NCBI RefSeq assembly: GCF_009664835.1
Contig: NZ_CP045929.1
Coordinates: 3,162,001-3,226,000 of the forward strand
Direction: 5' to 3'
From: Allosaccharopolyspora coralli
GTDB lineage: Bacteria; Actinomycetota; Actinomycetes; Mycobacteriales; Pseudonocardiaceae
DNA length: 64,000 bases
Position numbers and translations under genes: made by a program. The notes beneath the pieces are model-generated. The model was not told the DNA's origin. It ran no database searches and saw only the letters and a list, made by a program, of their open reading frames with translations. This document shows, piece by piece, positions 53,047-61,217 of this stretch (within the stretch, counting starts at the first letter, position 1; every line of letters starts with the position of its first letter).

Positions 53047-53658
53047 TCAGTCCAGGTTGTCGAGGACGGCCTGAGCCACGACCTTCATCGTCGTGCGCCG
53101 GTCCATCGCGGTGCGCTGCAACCAGCGGAACGACTCCGGTTCCGAGAGGTTGTGCTTGCTCATCAGCAGGCCCTTGGCCTTCTCGATGGTCTTGCGGGTC
53201 TCCAGCCGCTCGGAGAGGTCGGCGACCTCGGCCTCGAGTGCGTTGGTCTCGGCGAACCGGGACACCGCGAGCTCGACGGCAGGCACCAGGTCCTTCTTCG
53301 CGAACGGCTTGACCAGGTAGGCCATCGCGCCGGCGTCCCTGGCGCGCTCGACGAGATCGCGCTGACTGAACGCGGTGAGGATGACGACGGGGGCGATGCG
53401 CTCGCCCGCGATGTTCGACGCGGCCTCGATGCCGTCTTTCTTGGGCATCTTGATGTCGAGGATGACCAGGTCGGGGCGGAGCTCGTCGGCCATGCTCACC
53501 GCCTGCTCGCCGTCCCCGGCCTCACCGACGACCTCGTAGCCCTCCTCACGGAGCATCTCCACGAGGTCGAGGCGGATCAGCGCTTCGTCCTCGGCCACGA
53601 GCACACGCCGACCTGCGGACGGAACGGCGTTCGGGTCGTCGGCATCCGGCGTGGTCAC
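53047..53658 (-). CDS. pdtaR: Response regulator with ANTAR domain
   Basis: 203 residues. Receiver: LVAEDEALIRLDLVEML, phosphoacceptor Asp in LVILDIKMPKKDG, Lys in LVKPFAKKDL. Then a coiled linker (LEAEVADLSERLETRK) and the ANTAR domain TIEKAKGLLMSKHNLSEPES with FRWLQRTAMDRRTTM. Such proteins bind RNA hairpins and antiterminate when phosphorylated by PdtaS. GTG 53658 has GGAGGA upstream. Its kinase is not in the window. Confidence 0.95.
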   Translation of the reverse strand: MTTPDADDPNAVPSAGRRVLVAEDEALIRLDLVEMLREEGYEVVGEAGDGEQAVSMADELRPDLVILDIKMPKKDGIEAASNIAGERIAPVVILTAFSQRDLVERARDAGAMAYLVKPFAKKDLVPAVELAVSRFAETNALEAEVADLSERLETRKTIEKAKGLLMSKHNLSEPESFRWLQRTAMDRRTTMKVVAQAVLDNLD

Positions 53659-53940
53659 CGGGTCCTCCAGGTACGTCTCGGGTCGGGCGGTGCGGTCGCA
53701 CCGGAGCGTGCAGCCTACGTGGAATTGGCCCCGTCCGAACCGGTGGGTACCGCCCTGCCGAGCGTCCCACATCACGTGAGCTCGCCGGGAACGACGAAAA
53801 GCGCCGAATCGAGTGCGGAAACCTCACTCGACCGACGCCTGGTCCCTTTTCGGTACGAATCGGCGGCCGAATTTGCCCGTTCGCACCACATCATCCGAGA
53901 GCCTCACGCGACGGAGCGGAGGCTCTCGGCCGCGCGCAGG

Positions 53941-54081
53941 TCAGCGCCCGTGGAGCTTCACTGAACGCAGTGCGCGCTGCACGGTGGATCGCATACCACC
54001 GACACCCTCCTCGACGACGTCGGTGAAGGCCACGGCACCGACGACCAGGACGACGAACAAAGCCACGAAAACGATGAACAT
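53941..54081 (-). CDS. Tiny single-pass membrane protein
   Basis: 46 residues: FIVFVALFVVLVVGAVAFTD at the N-terminus forms one membrane helix, followed by VVEEGVGGMRSTVQRALRSV and KLHGR, a basic amphipathic tail. GAGAGGAG stands 4 nt before ATG 54081. Small ORFs of this kind are easily missed. Function unknown; located between pdtaR and PucR. Confidence 0.6.
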   Translation of the reverse strand: MFIVFVALFVVLVVGAVAFTDVVEEGVGGMRSTVQRALRSVKLHGR

Positions 54082-54231
54082 CTCAACTCCTCTCACTCTG
54101 ATCATCGGATCCCCGAACAGATCGTTAGCACCCGAAACAGTGATCTCGATTACCGGATGGGGTCAGCCACGCCACGGATAGTGATCGTCGCCACGCGAAC
54201 CACGCCACGAACGACGCGAGTCACGGGTTCC

Positions 54232-54280
54232 CGCCGCCAGTCGCGGGGCGAGGTTCCGCCACAGCAGATCAACCCGCGCA
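54232..54280 (+). repeat. 70-bp intergenic element, copy d
   Basis: ccgccgccagtcgcggggcg then aggttccgcc and gatcaacccgc at its end. It matches copies a to c at the cgaggtgag core (here cggggcgagg) and at the 3' end. It lies just after the PucR gene stop. Confidence 0.65.
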
Positions 54281-54291
54281 CCGAGACACGA

Positions 54292-55785
54292 TCATGACGG
54301 CGCAGTGGCGCGTTCCGCCGTCTGTTCCGAGACGGGTGGCCGGATCGCCTGGAGCGCGCGGAACACGCGCACCGCGACGCCGAGATCCGGAGACGGCGTG
54401 GCCACGTCCTGCTGGAGTACCGCCGACAATCGCTCGAGCCGTTGGTACAGCGTCTGCCGTTGCAGGTGCAGGCGTTTCGCCGTCGCGGTCTTGTTCGCCG
54501 CACAGTCGACGTGGGCGATCAAGGTGTTCAGGAGCCTCTCGCGCCGGACGGGCTCCAACGCCAGAACCGGGCCGAGGTGTTCCTGAACGAAGTCCTCCCA
54601 CGGTGCGCGGTCACCGGCACTGATCACGAGACGTTCGACGGAGAACCGCGCCGCGTCGACCACCAGGTCGTCGACGCCCACTTCGAGACAGCGCCGGGTT
54701 TCGGTGACCGCACGCGGCAGATCCGCTGCGCTGGCCACCAAGGTCCCCACGGCCACCCGGACGGCGTCCTCGTCGGCCACGTGCCGCACGTCGGCGATCA
54801 GTGCTTCGCGCGCCTGCCCGCCCTGCTCCGGGAGCCCCACCACCGAAAGCAGCCCCTCAGGGCCGAGCCGGCTGAGCACCTGTCGGCCGTGTCGGCACGC
54901 CGCCTGCTCGACCGCGGCCGTGGTGGCTCCCGCCGGCATCACGAGCACCGCGAACGAGCACGCCCCTGCCAGCGGCGTCGCCTCCAGCAACAGCTCGACC
55001 GAGACAGGCGCGTGCTCGGGCTGCCTCAGGGCGTGGAAGAACGCCTCGACCGCCGGGGTGTCCACTTCGGACGAATGCGCGCGCATGAGCGCGAGGGCGA
55101 CCGCGTGCGGCGCGCGGTCGAGGGCCGCGTCGAGCAGCACGGGGTCGGTGTGTCCGGTCGCGCGCACCACCAGCGTCGCCGACACGACGTGGCGAATCGT
55201 GATCGACGCCTCCCGCAGCGTGCCGCCCTCGGGCGCATCGGACCCGCTCCACGCCAACACGCCCCCGCCGACGTCGCGGACCGAGACCGACGCGTGAAGC
55301 CTGGCCGCGAGATGCGCGACGAGGCCGTCGAGGTCGTGGCCGTTGATCAAGTGCTCCGAAAGCTCGTCGGAAAGCGTGTCCGCGAGGCGCAGCCGGTGCA
55401 CGGACTCGTTGACCAGCAACCCGTTGACGCTTTCGGCGATCTCGACGAAGGGCACCGTCCGAGTCAGCCGCACCACGGCGAACCCGAGCCGACGGGCTTC
55501 CTCCAGGACCGGTTCCGGCACCGCGTGGGAGGTCTCGATCGCGACCGCCGCGACACCACGGGCCACGAGCTCGCGAACGTAGCGACGCTGCCGCGCGGCC
55601 GGGGAGTCGACCAGGACGAGCCCGGCGGTGAGCACGAGCTCCCCGCCGCGGAGCAGGTGCGCGAGGTCGAGAACCTCGCTGGAATGCACCCACCGAACGG
55701 ACACCGAGGCGTCGCCGGCGAGTAGCTCCGGCGCCGCCGGCGCCACGCTGGAATGGGCGAGCACCGCGCCCAACGAGATCGACAT
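54292..55785 (-). CDS. PucR/CdaR-family regulator
   Basis: 497 residues from ATG 55785. The N-terminal PucR-like ligand domain (LGAVLAHSSVAPAAPELLAG and EVLDLAHLLRGGELVLTAGL) is followed by a CdaR middle domain and the C-terminal PucR HTH (LLNTLIAHVDCAANKTATAKRLHL then QRQTLYQRLERL). PucR proteins respond to purine catabolism intermediates. The gene is divergent from an NCS1 permease and a deacetylase, which it probably controls. ATG 55803 is a possible longer start. Confidence 0.92.
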   Translation of the reverse strand: MSISLGAVLAHSSVAPAAPELLAGDASVSVRWVHSSEVLDLAHLLRGGELVLTAGLVLVDSPAARQRRYVRELVARGVAAVAIETSHAVPEPVLEEARRLGFAVVRLTRTVPFVEIAESVNGLLVNESVHRLRLADTLSDELSEHLINGHDLDGLVAHLAARLHASVSVRDVGGGVLAWSGSDAPEGGTLREASITIRHVVSATLVVRATGHTDPVLLDAALDRAPHAVALALMRAHSSEVDTPAVEAFFHALRQPEHAPVSVELLLEATPLAGACSFAVLVMPAGATTAAVEQAACRHGRQVLSRLGPEGLLSVVGLPEQGGQAREALIADVRHVADEDAVRVAVGTLVASAADLPRAVTETRRCLEVGVDDLVVDAARFSVERLVISAGDRAPWEDFVQEHLGPVLALEPVRRERLLNTLIAHVDCAANKTATAKRLHLQRQTLYQRLERLSAVLQQDVATPSPDLGVAVRVFRALQAIRPPVSEQTAERATAPS

Positions 55786-55828
55786 CGATTCACACACTGT
55801 CAACTAGCGAAGTCCGGTTGATTGACAC

Positions 55829-55843
55829 AACGTACCTTGTTGT
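55829..55843. promoter_or_regulatory. Candidate PucR operator, CAAC-N7-GTTG
   Basis: Short inverted arms caac and gttg with a 7-bp spacer sit in the 78-bp gap between the divergent PucR and permease genes. A TTGACA at 55822 may be a -35 box. This is weak evidence. Confidence 0.35.
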
Positions 55844-55863
55844 TCCTCTCCCCCGCCAGAAGC

Positions 55864-57384
55864 ATGTCTGGAATGACTTCCAGTTCCGCGACGAGCGGAC
55901 CGCAGCAGCTCGAGGAGGTGCTGCAGCCCGTCCCTGAGTCGGCACGCACGAGCAGCGTCTCCGGCCAGTTCTGGATCTGGGCCGGGGCGAACATCGCCCC
56001 GATCAACTGGGTCCTCGGGGCGCTCGGCATCGAACTCGGGCTGGGGCTCGCGGACACGATGATCGTGCTCGTGCTCGGCAACTTCGTGGGGATGGCGCTG
56101 TTCGGGTTGTTCGTCCTGCTCGGCCAGCGCACGGGTGCGACAGGCATGGTCCTCGCCCGAGCCGCCTTCGGCCGCCGAGGCGGCTACCTGCCCGCGGTGA
56201 TCCAGGCCGTGCTCGCGGTCGGATGGTGCGCGATCAACACCTGGATCATTCTCGACCTGGTCATGGCCCTGTTCGGGGAACTCGGCTGGGTCGACGCGAC
56301 CGCCGAGAACCACGCGCTCAAGATCGCCGTCGCGGCCGTCATCATGGCGGCTCAGGTCACGATCTCGTGGATCGGATACCGCGCCATTTCCGGCTTCGAG
56401 AAGTGGACGGTGCCACCGACGATCGTCGTACTCGTCGGCATGTCCATCGTCGCGTGGACACAGCTCGACATCGACTGGAGTTACGCAGGCCCGCCGGGCG
56501 AGGTCCTCGAAGGCCCCGCCCGGTTCGCGGCGATGACGGCGGTGATGACCGCGATCGGGATCGGCTGGGGCATCACGTGGTTCACCTACGCCGCCGACTA
56601 CTCCCGGTTCGTCAGCCGCGGCGTCCCCCGCATCAAGCTGTACCTGGCCAGCGCCTTGGGACAGTTCGTGCCGGTGATCTGGCTCGGACTGCTCGGCGCG
56701 TCGCTGGCGACCACCAACGGTCAGGTGGACCCGGGACAGTTGATCGTCGAGGCCTACGGCGCACTGGCGATCCCGGTGCTGTTCCTCGTCGTGCACGGGC
56801 CGATCGCGACCAACATCCTCAACATCTACACCTTCGGCGTCGCCACCCAGGCGCTGGACCTGAAGCTCTCTCGCCGGACGCTCAGTGTCCTCGTCGGCGT
56901 GTTCTCGCTGCTCTGCGTCGCGCTGTTCGTCGTGCAGGGCGATTTCGCGACCGTGCTCGACTCGTGGCTGGTCTCCCTCGTGAGCTGGGTCGCGTCGTGG
57001 GGCGGCGTGATGCTCGTGCACTTCTACTGGATCGAACGCAACACGACGGACGTGGCACGCCTGTTCGACCCGGTCGGCTCGCGGCGACTGCCCGACTTCA
57101 ATCCCGCCGCACTGTCCGCTTTCGGGGCGGGCATCGTGTCGACCTGGCTGTGCATGCACGGCGTCATCCCGGTCTTCCAGGGGCCGGTGTCCACGGCACT
57201 CGGCGGAGTCGACCTGTCCTGGCTCGCGGGACTGACCGTCTCGGCGGCCATCTACGCGACGTTCGGACCACGAGTGCACCGGAGCTACCTGCCCGCGACA
57301 GCTCCTTCTGCAAGGACCCCTGACACCGATTCCGACGCAGGCGAGACCCCTGCGAGCCCGTCCCGACCGATGCGAGGAGCGTGA
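55864..57384 (+). CDS. NCS1-family nucleobase/allantoin permease
   Basis: 506 residues, 12 hydrophobic segments. GQFWIWAGANIAPINWVLGALG, VLARAAFGRRGGYLPAVIQA and TWFTYAADYSRFVSR are NCS1 (CodB/PucI) family signatures. It imports a nucleobase, hydantoin or allantoin-like compound with H+ or Na+. The start is uncertain: ATG 55864, ATG 55873 or TTG 55822. Its stop overlaps a GTG codon of the next gene (GTGA), so transcription is shared. Confidence 0.9.
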   Translation: MSGMTSSSATSGPQQLEEVLQPVPESARTSSVSGQFWIWAGANIAPINWVLGALGIELGLGLADTMIVLVLGNFVGMALFGLFVLLGQRTGATGMVLARAAFGRRGGYLPAVIQAVLAVGWCAINTWIILDLVMALFGELGWVDATAENHALKIAVAAVIMAAQVTISWIGYRAISGFEKWTVPPTIVVLVGMSIVAWTQLDIDWSYAGPPGEVLEGPARFAAMTAVMTAIGIGWGITWFTYAADYSRFVSRGVPRIKLYLASALGQFVPVIWLGLLGASLATTNGQVDPGQLIVEAYGALAIPVLFLVVHGPIATNILNIYTFGVATQALDLKLSRRTLSVLVGVFSLLCVALFVVQGDFATVLDSWLVSLVSWVASWGGVMLVHFYWIERNTTDVARLFDPVGSRRLPDFNPAALSAFGAGIVSTWLCMHGVIPVFQGPVSTALGGVDLSWLAGLTVSAAIYATFGPRVHRSYLPATAPSARTPDTDSDAGETPASPSRPMRGA

Positions 57385-57386
57385 GC

Positions 57387-58265
57387 ATGTCACTGCAAGA
57401 CGCCGAGTTCCAGTGGCCGTCCGGGTACCGCGCGGCGGCCTCGTTCACCTTCGACGTGGACGCCGAGTCGTGTGCGCTGGCCGAGGACCCGGCGACCGCA
57501 GACCGGATGTCGTTGATGGGACACCAGTCGTACGGACCGCGAGTCGGGGTGCCGCGACTGTTGCGGATCCTGCGGCGCCAGGGCGTCCGCGCCACGTTCT
57601 TCGTCCCCGGCATGACCGCCGACACCTACCCCGACATGGTTCGATCCATTGTGGACGAAGGTCACGAGATCGCCCATCACGGGTACATGCACGAGCGGAT
57701 GCAGGGCCTGGACGCCGCGACCGAAGCCTCGATCCTCGACCGCGGGATCGAGTCGCTGCAACGCCTCACCGGCCGCCTGCCGACCGGCTATCGGGCCCCG
57801 TGGTGGGAGATGAACTGGCACACCCCGGAACTGCTCGCCGAGCGCGGATTCCGCTACGACTCGAGCCTGCTCGACGACGACGTGCCGTATCGGCTCCAGC
57901 CGGACGCGGTCGGCGCCCGCTCGCTCATCGAGATTCCGGTGGACTGGGCACTCGACGACTGGGAGCAGTACGCCTTCTTCCCCGGCTGGACCGGCAGCGG
58001 CGTCATCGAAAGCCCGATGAAGGCACTGGAAATGTGGTCACTCGAGGCCACCGCGCGGCATGCGGAGAACGGGTGCTTCGTGCTGACCAACCACCCGTTC
58101 CTGTCCGGTCGCCCGGCGAAGGCCTACGCCCTCGAACGCCTCATCGAGCAGGTCGCCCAGCTCGACGGGATGTGGATCGCGCCGCTGGAAGACATCGCCG
58201 CACACGCGGAGACCGTCTGCACGACAGGCCGAACGCACCGGCGTCCCGGAGTTCAGTTCGTGTGA
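57387..58265 (+). CDS. Polysaccharide deacetylase-fold amidohydrolase, allantoinase/PuuE-like
   Basis: 292 residues. NodB-homology domain: TFDVDAES with the catalytic Asp pair, and HEIAHHGYMHERM supplying the metal His residues; YRAPWWEMN and VLTNHPFLSGRP complete the fold. The subfamily includes PuuE allantoinases. It is paired with an NCS1 permease and a PucR regulator, so a purine-ring or hydantoin-type substrate is likely. ATG 57387 has GAGGAG 8 nt upstream; GTG 57381 is too close. Confidence 0.9.
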   Translation: MSLQDAEFQWPSGYRAAASFTFDVDAESCALAEDPATADRMSLMGHQSYGPRVGVPRLLRILRRQGVRATFFVPGMTADTYPDMVRSIVDEGHEIAHHGYMHERMQGLDAATEASILDRGIESLQRLTGRLPTGYRAPWWEMNWHTPELLAERGFRYDSSLLDDDVPYRLQPDAVGARSLIEIPVDWALDDWEQYAFFPGWTGSGVIESPMKALEMWSLEATARHAENGCFVLTNHPFLSGRPAKAYALERLIEQVAQLDGMWIAPLEDIAAHAETVCTTGRTHRRPGVQFV

Positions 58266-58374
58266 GTGGGTGTCTGGGAACGTGGGTGGTGGTCCAGGCT
58301 GCCACCCCTGTTCGCACCTCGCGGTGTCGAGGTCCGCGCAGACACCACGAGTAGGCGGCGGACGCAGGACTCGG

Positions 58375-58821
58375 TCACGGGCCGTACGGGTCGGTTCCCG
58401 TACCGAACGTCAGCAGCCGGTCGACGAGTGCTTCGTCGTCCGGGTCCGGCGGTGCGGGCGGATCCTGGTGGCCGGTCCGCTCACCGGTGGCGAGGACACG
58501 CAACCATCCCGCGACCTCGTCGGGGTCGGGAACCAGTGACGCGGCGTCGGATTCGATCCCCACGCGGTACAGCCAGACGCCGTCACCGCCTGCGAAGCAC
58601 CACCCGAGGTCCGGGCTCCAGTTCACGCGAACGTCCGGAACGCCTGTCAGCGCCAGCTCCACGACGACGCGTTGCTGATCGACATCGGCCGAGTCGAATT
58701 CGACCTGCATGATGCCTGCCGCGTGGCGCACATCCTCCAGGTATCCGTGGACCGTGTCGGCCATGGTGAGCCTGCCGTTGCTTCGCGTACGGACTGCGCC
58801 GTCCAAGGATTCGTAGGTCAT
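58375..58821 (-). CDS. DUF6292-like hypothetical protein
   Basis: 148 residues: MADTVHGYLEDVRHAAGIMQVEF is near the start, VNWSPDLGWCFAGGDGVWLYRV in the middle, then a Pro/Asp-rich acidic tail. This resembles small DUF6292 proteins of actinomycetes, of unknown function. Several starts are possible; ATG 58821 lies 11 nt after GGAGG. The 58822-59100 stretch upstream holds no gene. Confidence 0.65.
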   Translation of the reverse strand: MTYESLDGAVRTRSNGRLTMADTVHGYLEDVRHAAGIMQVEFDSADVDQQRVVVELALTGVPDVRVNWSPDLGWCFAGGDGVWLYRVGIESDAASLVPDPDEVAGWLRVLATGERTGHQDPPAPPDPDDEALVDRLLTFGTGTDPYGP

Positions 58822-59100
58822 CCCGTGTGTTGCCTCCGGCATACGGCGATGCAGGACTCGCTGCTCACCGGAGCCCTGCACCGCTTACGGCAACGGTCAG
58901 CTCCCTTGTGAGACCGAGTGCCTCATGGTGGCTACCCGACACCCAGAGTACCGAAACCGCCTGCGACGCAAGCCGTGTGAGCGCCGGACCACCCGGGTAC
59001 TCACCGTGCACGGCGCAAGCACCGCTCAGCGGGTACCGGCCCGTCGAGTCCCCGGTCGTGCGCCCGGAGCGACGCCGGATGCGGAAGTGGCATGAGCAGG

Positions 59101-59144
59101 GCGTGAGCCTTTTTAGTGCCTATGACCACCAAAAAGGCTCACGC
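59101..59144. repeat. 44-bp palindromic repeat, copy 6
   Basis: gcgtgagcctttttagtgcc, core tatgac, then caccaaaaaggctcacgc. It is 11 bp past the IclR stop and ends the creatine operon. Confidence 0.88.
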
Positions 59145-59155
59145 CTGTTACGGGG

Positions 59156-59938
59156 TCAGCGCACGACGGCGCCGAGCCTTTCCGAGAGCGTGTTGCCGGT
59201 GTCGCGCACCACCGTGCACAGTTGACCGCGCAAGTGGTCGGAGACCCGAAAGCTCGGCGCGGACAGGAGAACGGCGGCCACCGTCACCCCGCGATGGTCC
59301 CGCACCGGTGCGCTGACGCCGACCTCCTCGACGGAGGTCTCGCCCGCGTTGACGGCCACGCCGTCGGCGCGCACTCGCGCGAGCCGGTCGAGCAGGGCGC
59401 GGACGGAGCGCTCGTCGTCGTGGCCGGGGTGCAGCAGTCGCCCTTCGAGCAGTTCCCGTACCCGGGACTCCGGCAGCTCGGCCAGAAACACCTGGACCGA
59501 GGCACTCGCCGACGTCGTGTACCGGGTCCCGATGGGGGTCGTGTGCTTGACCTGGTGCGGGCTCGGAACCTGCTCCACGGACACCGACTCGCTGCCGCTG
59601 GAGACGACCAGGGCGCTCGTCTCGCCGGTGCGTGCGGTGAGTCCTTCGAGGACCGGGTAGGCGATGCGGCGCACGTCGAGATTGGCCAGCAGCGGCCCGG
59701 CGAGGCCGACGAGACCGAGTCCGAGCCGGAACCGCCCGCTCTCCGGGTCGCGGACCACCAGCTCGAGTTGTTCGAGCTGGGCGAGGATGCGGGAGGCGGT
59801 GCTCTTGTGCAGCTCGACGCGCCGGGCGATTTCGGTGACGCCGAGGGCCGGTTCGTCCACAGAGAACGCCCGCAGCACCCGGATCCCGTTGTGCAGCACG
59901 GAAGGTGCACTGCGCGAGAGGTCACCGTCGTCGGTCAC
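59156..59938 (-). CDS. IclR-family regulator of the creatine operon
   Basis: 260 residues. The winged HTH reads VLRAFSVDEPALGVTEIARRVELHKSTASRILAQLEQ, followed by the IclR effector domain with PVLEGLTARTGETSALVVSSG and PIGTRYTTSASASVQVFLAE. GTG 59938 has GAGGAGG upstream; a longer frame to 59992 is possible. It is the last gene of the MHS transporter - creatinase - IclR unit and probably senses creatine or a related compound. Confidence 0.9.
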   Translation of the reverse strand: MTDDGDLSRSAPSVLHNGIRVLRAFSVDEPALGVTEIARRVELHKSTASRILAQLEQLELVVRDPESGRFRLGLGLVGLAGPLLANLDVRRIAYPVLEGLTARTGETSALVVSSGSESVSVEQVPSPHQVKHTTPIGTRYTTSASASVQVFLAELPESRVRELLEGRLLHPGHDDERSVRALLDRLARVRADGVAVNAGETSVEEVGVSAPVRDHRGVTVAAVLLSAPSFRVSDHLRGQLCTVVRDTGNTLSERLGAVVR

Positions 59939-59996
59939 GTCCGCCTCCTCGGCCTCGGTGTGGGTGCTGCCGCGCGCACCCACACCGACCACTCAC

Positions 59997-61217
59997 TCAA
60001 GCACCGATGATGTTGTGCTCCGGCCCGTACGGGAACCCGGTGATGTTCTCGGCGCCGTCCTCGGTCACCACGAGAATGTCATGTTCGCGGTAACCGCCTG
60101 CTCCGGGGAGTCCCTCCGGAATGGTGATCATCGGTTCCATGGACACCACCATGCCCGGTTCCAGAACGGTGTCGATGTCCTCGCGCAGCTCCAGCCCGGC
60201 TTCGCGGCCGTAGTAGTGCGAGAGCACGCCGAACGAGTGCCCGTAGCCGAACGTACGGCGCGCGAGCAGGTTCTCCGTCTCGTAGATCGCGTTCAGTTCG
60301 TGGGCGATGTCCCCGCACACCGCACCCGGGCGGATCAGTTCGAGCCCGCGCTCGTGCACCGCGGTGTTGACCTTCCAGGGGTGCAGGTGCTCCGCACCGG
60401 GCTCTCCGAAGAACAGAGTCCGCTCCAACGCGGTGTAATACCCTGCGATCATCGGGAAGCAGTTGAGACTGAGGATGTCGCCGGCGCAGACCTGCCTGCT
60501 GGTGGGCCAGTTGTGCGCGCCGTCGGTGTTCACCCCGGACTGGAACCACACCCACGTGTCCCGAAGCTCGGCGTCCGGGAAGGTGCGCGCGATCTCGCGC
60601 ACCATGGCCTGGGTACCGGCGAGCGCGACCTCGTACTCGGGAACGCCGTGCCCGATCGCCTCGACGACCGCGGCGCCACCGATGTCGGCGATGCGCGCAC
60701 CGTGCTTGATGAGTGCGATCTCTTCCGCCGACTTGATCATGCGCTGGCGCATCGTGGCCGCGGAGACGTCGACGATGTCGAATCCCGGCAGCAGGTCGGC
60801 GAGCTGGCCGCGCAGCATGGGCGGGATGTGGTCGTCCTCCACGCCGAGACGCCCGCCGCGTACCCGTCCGCGATCGAGCACGGTCGCGATCGCATGCTGG
60901 AAGTTGTCCCGCTGCCAGTCGGTGTAGACGAGGTTGTCGCCGAAGCTGCGCCGCCACGGCTGGCCCGCGTCGATGTTCGCCGACACCGTCACGTGATCGT
61001 CCGCCGTGATCACCAAAGCGTAGTTGCGGCCGAAGGCGGTGTAGAGGAAGTCGCTGTAATAGTTGATGTTGTGGTAGCTGGTGAACACGACCGCGTCGAT
61101 GCCTTCGTCGGCCATGTGCTTGCGCAGGGCCGTGACGCGGCGGGTCATCTCCTCGTTCGAGAAGGTGGGCACGACCTTCTCACCGTTGTGGATGTCCTTC
61201 AGACGTTCCAGATTCAC
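59997..61217 (-). CDS. Creatinase (creatine amidinohydrolase)
   Basis: 406 residues, the length of bacterial creatinase. The sequence follows Pseudomonas creatinase nearly throughout: HNGEKVVPTFSNEEMTRR, FTSYHNINYYSDFLYTAFGR, NIDAGQPWRRSFGDN, WFQSGVNTDGAHN with the catalytic His, LSLNCFPMIAGYYTALERTL, HSFGVLSHYYGREAGLEL and PYGPEHNIIGA. It cuts creatine to sarcosine and urea. GTG 61217 overlaps the transporter stop (GTGA); AGGGAAG is upstream. Confidence 0.95.
   Translation of the reverse strand: MNLERLKDIHNGEKVVPTFSNEEMTRRVTALRKHMADEGIDAVVFTSYHNINYYSDFLYTAFGRNYALVITADDHVTVSANIDAGQPWRRSFGDNLVYTDWQRDNFQHAIATVLDRGRVRGGRLGVEDDHIPPMLRGQLADLLPGFDIVDVSAATMRQRMIKSAEEIALIKHGARIADIGGAAVVEAIGHGVPEYEVALAGTQAMVREIARTFPDAELRDTWVWFQSGVNTDGAHNWPTSRQVCAGDILSLNCFPMIAGYYTALERTLFFGEPGAEHLHPWKVNTAVHERGLELIRPGAVCGDIAHELNAIYETENLLARRTFGYGHSFGVLSHYYGREAGLELREDIDTVLEPGMVVSMEPMITIPEGLPGAGGYREHDILVVTEDGAENITGFPYGPEHNIIGA

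Noticed and set aside
58827-59225. 132-codon plus-strand frame between the DUF6292-like gene and IclR
   Set aside because: It runs through the 44-bp palindrome and the IclR 3' end, with mixed codon use and no known domain.
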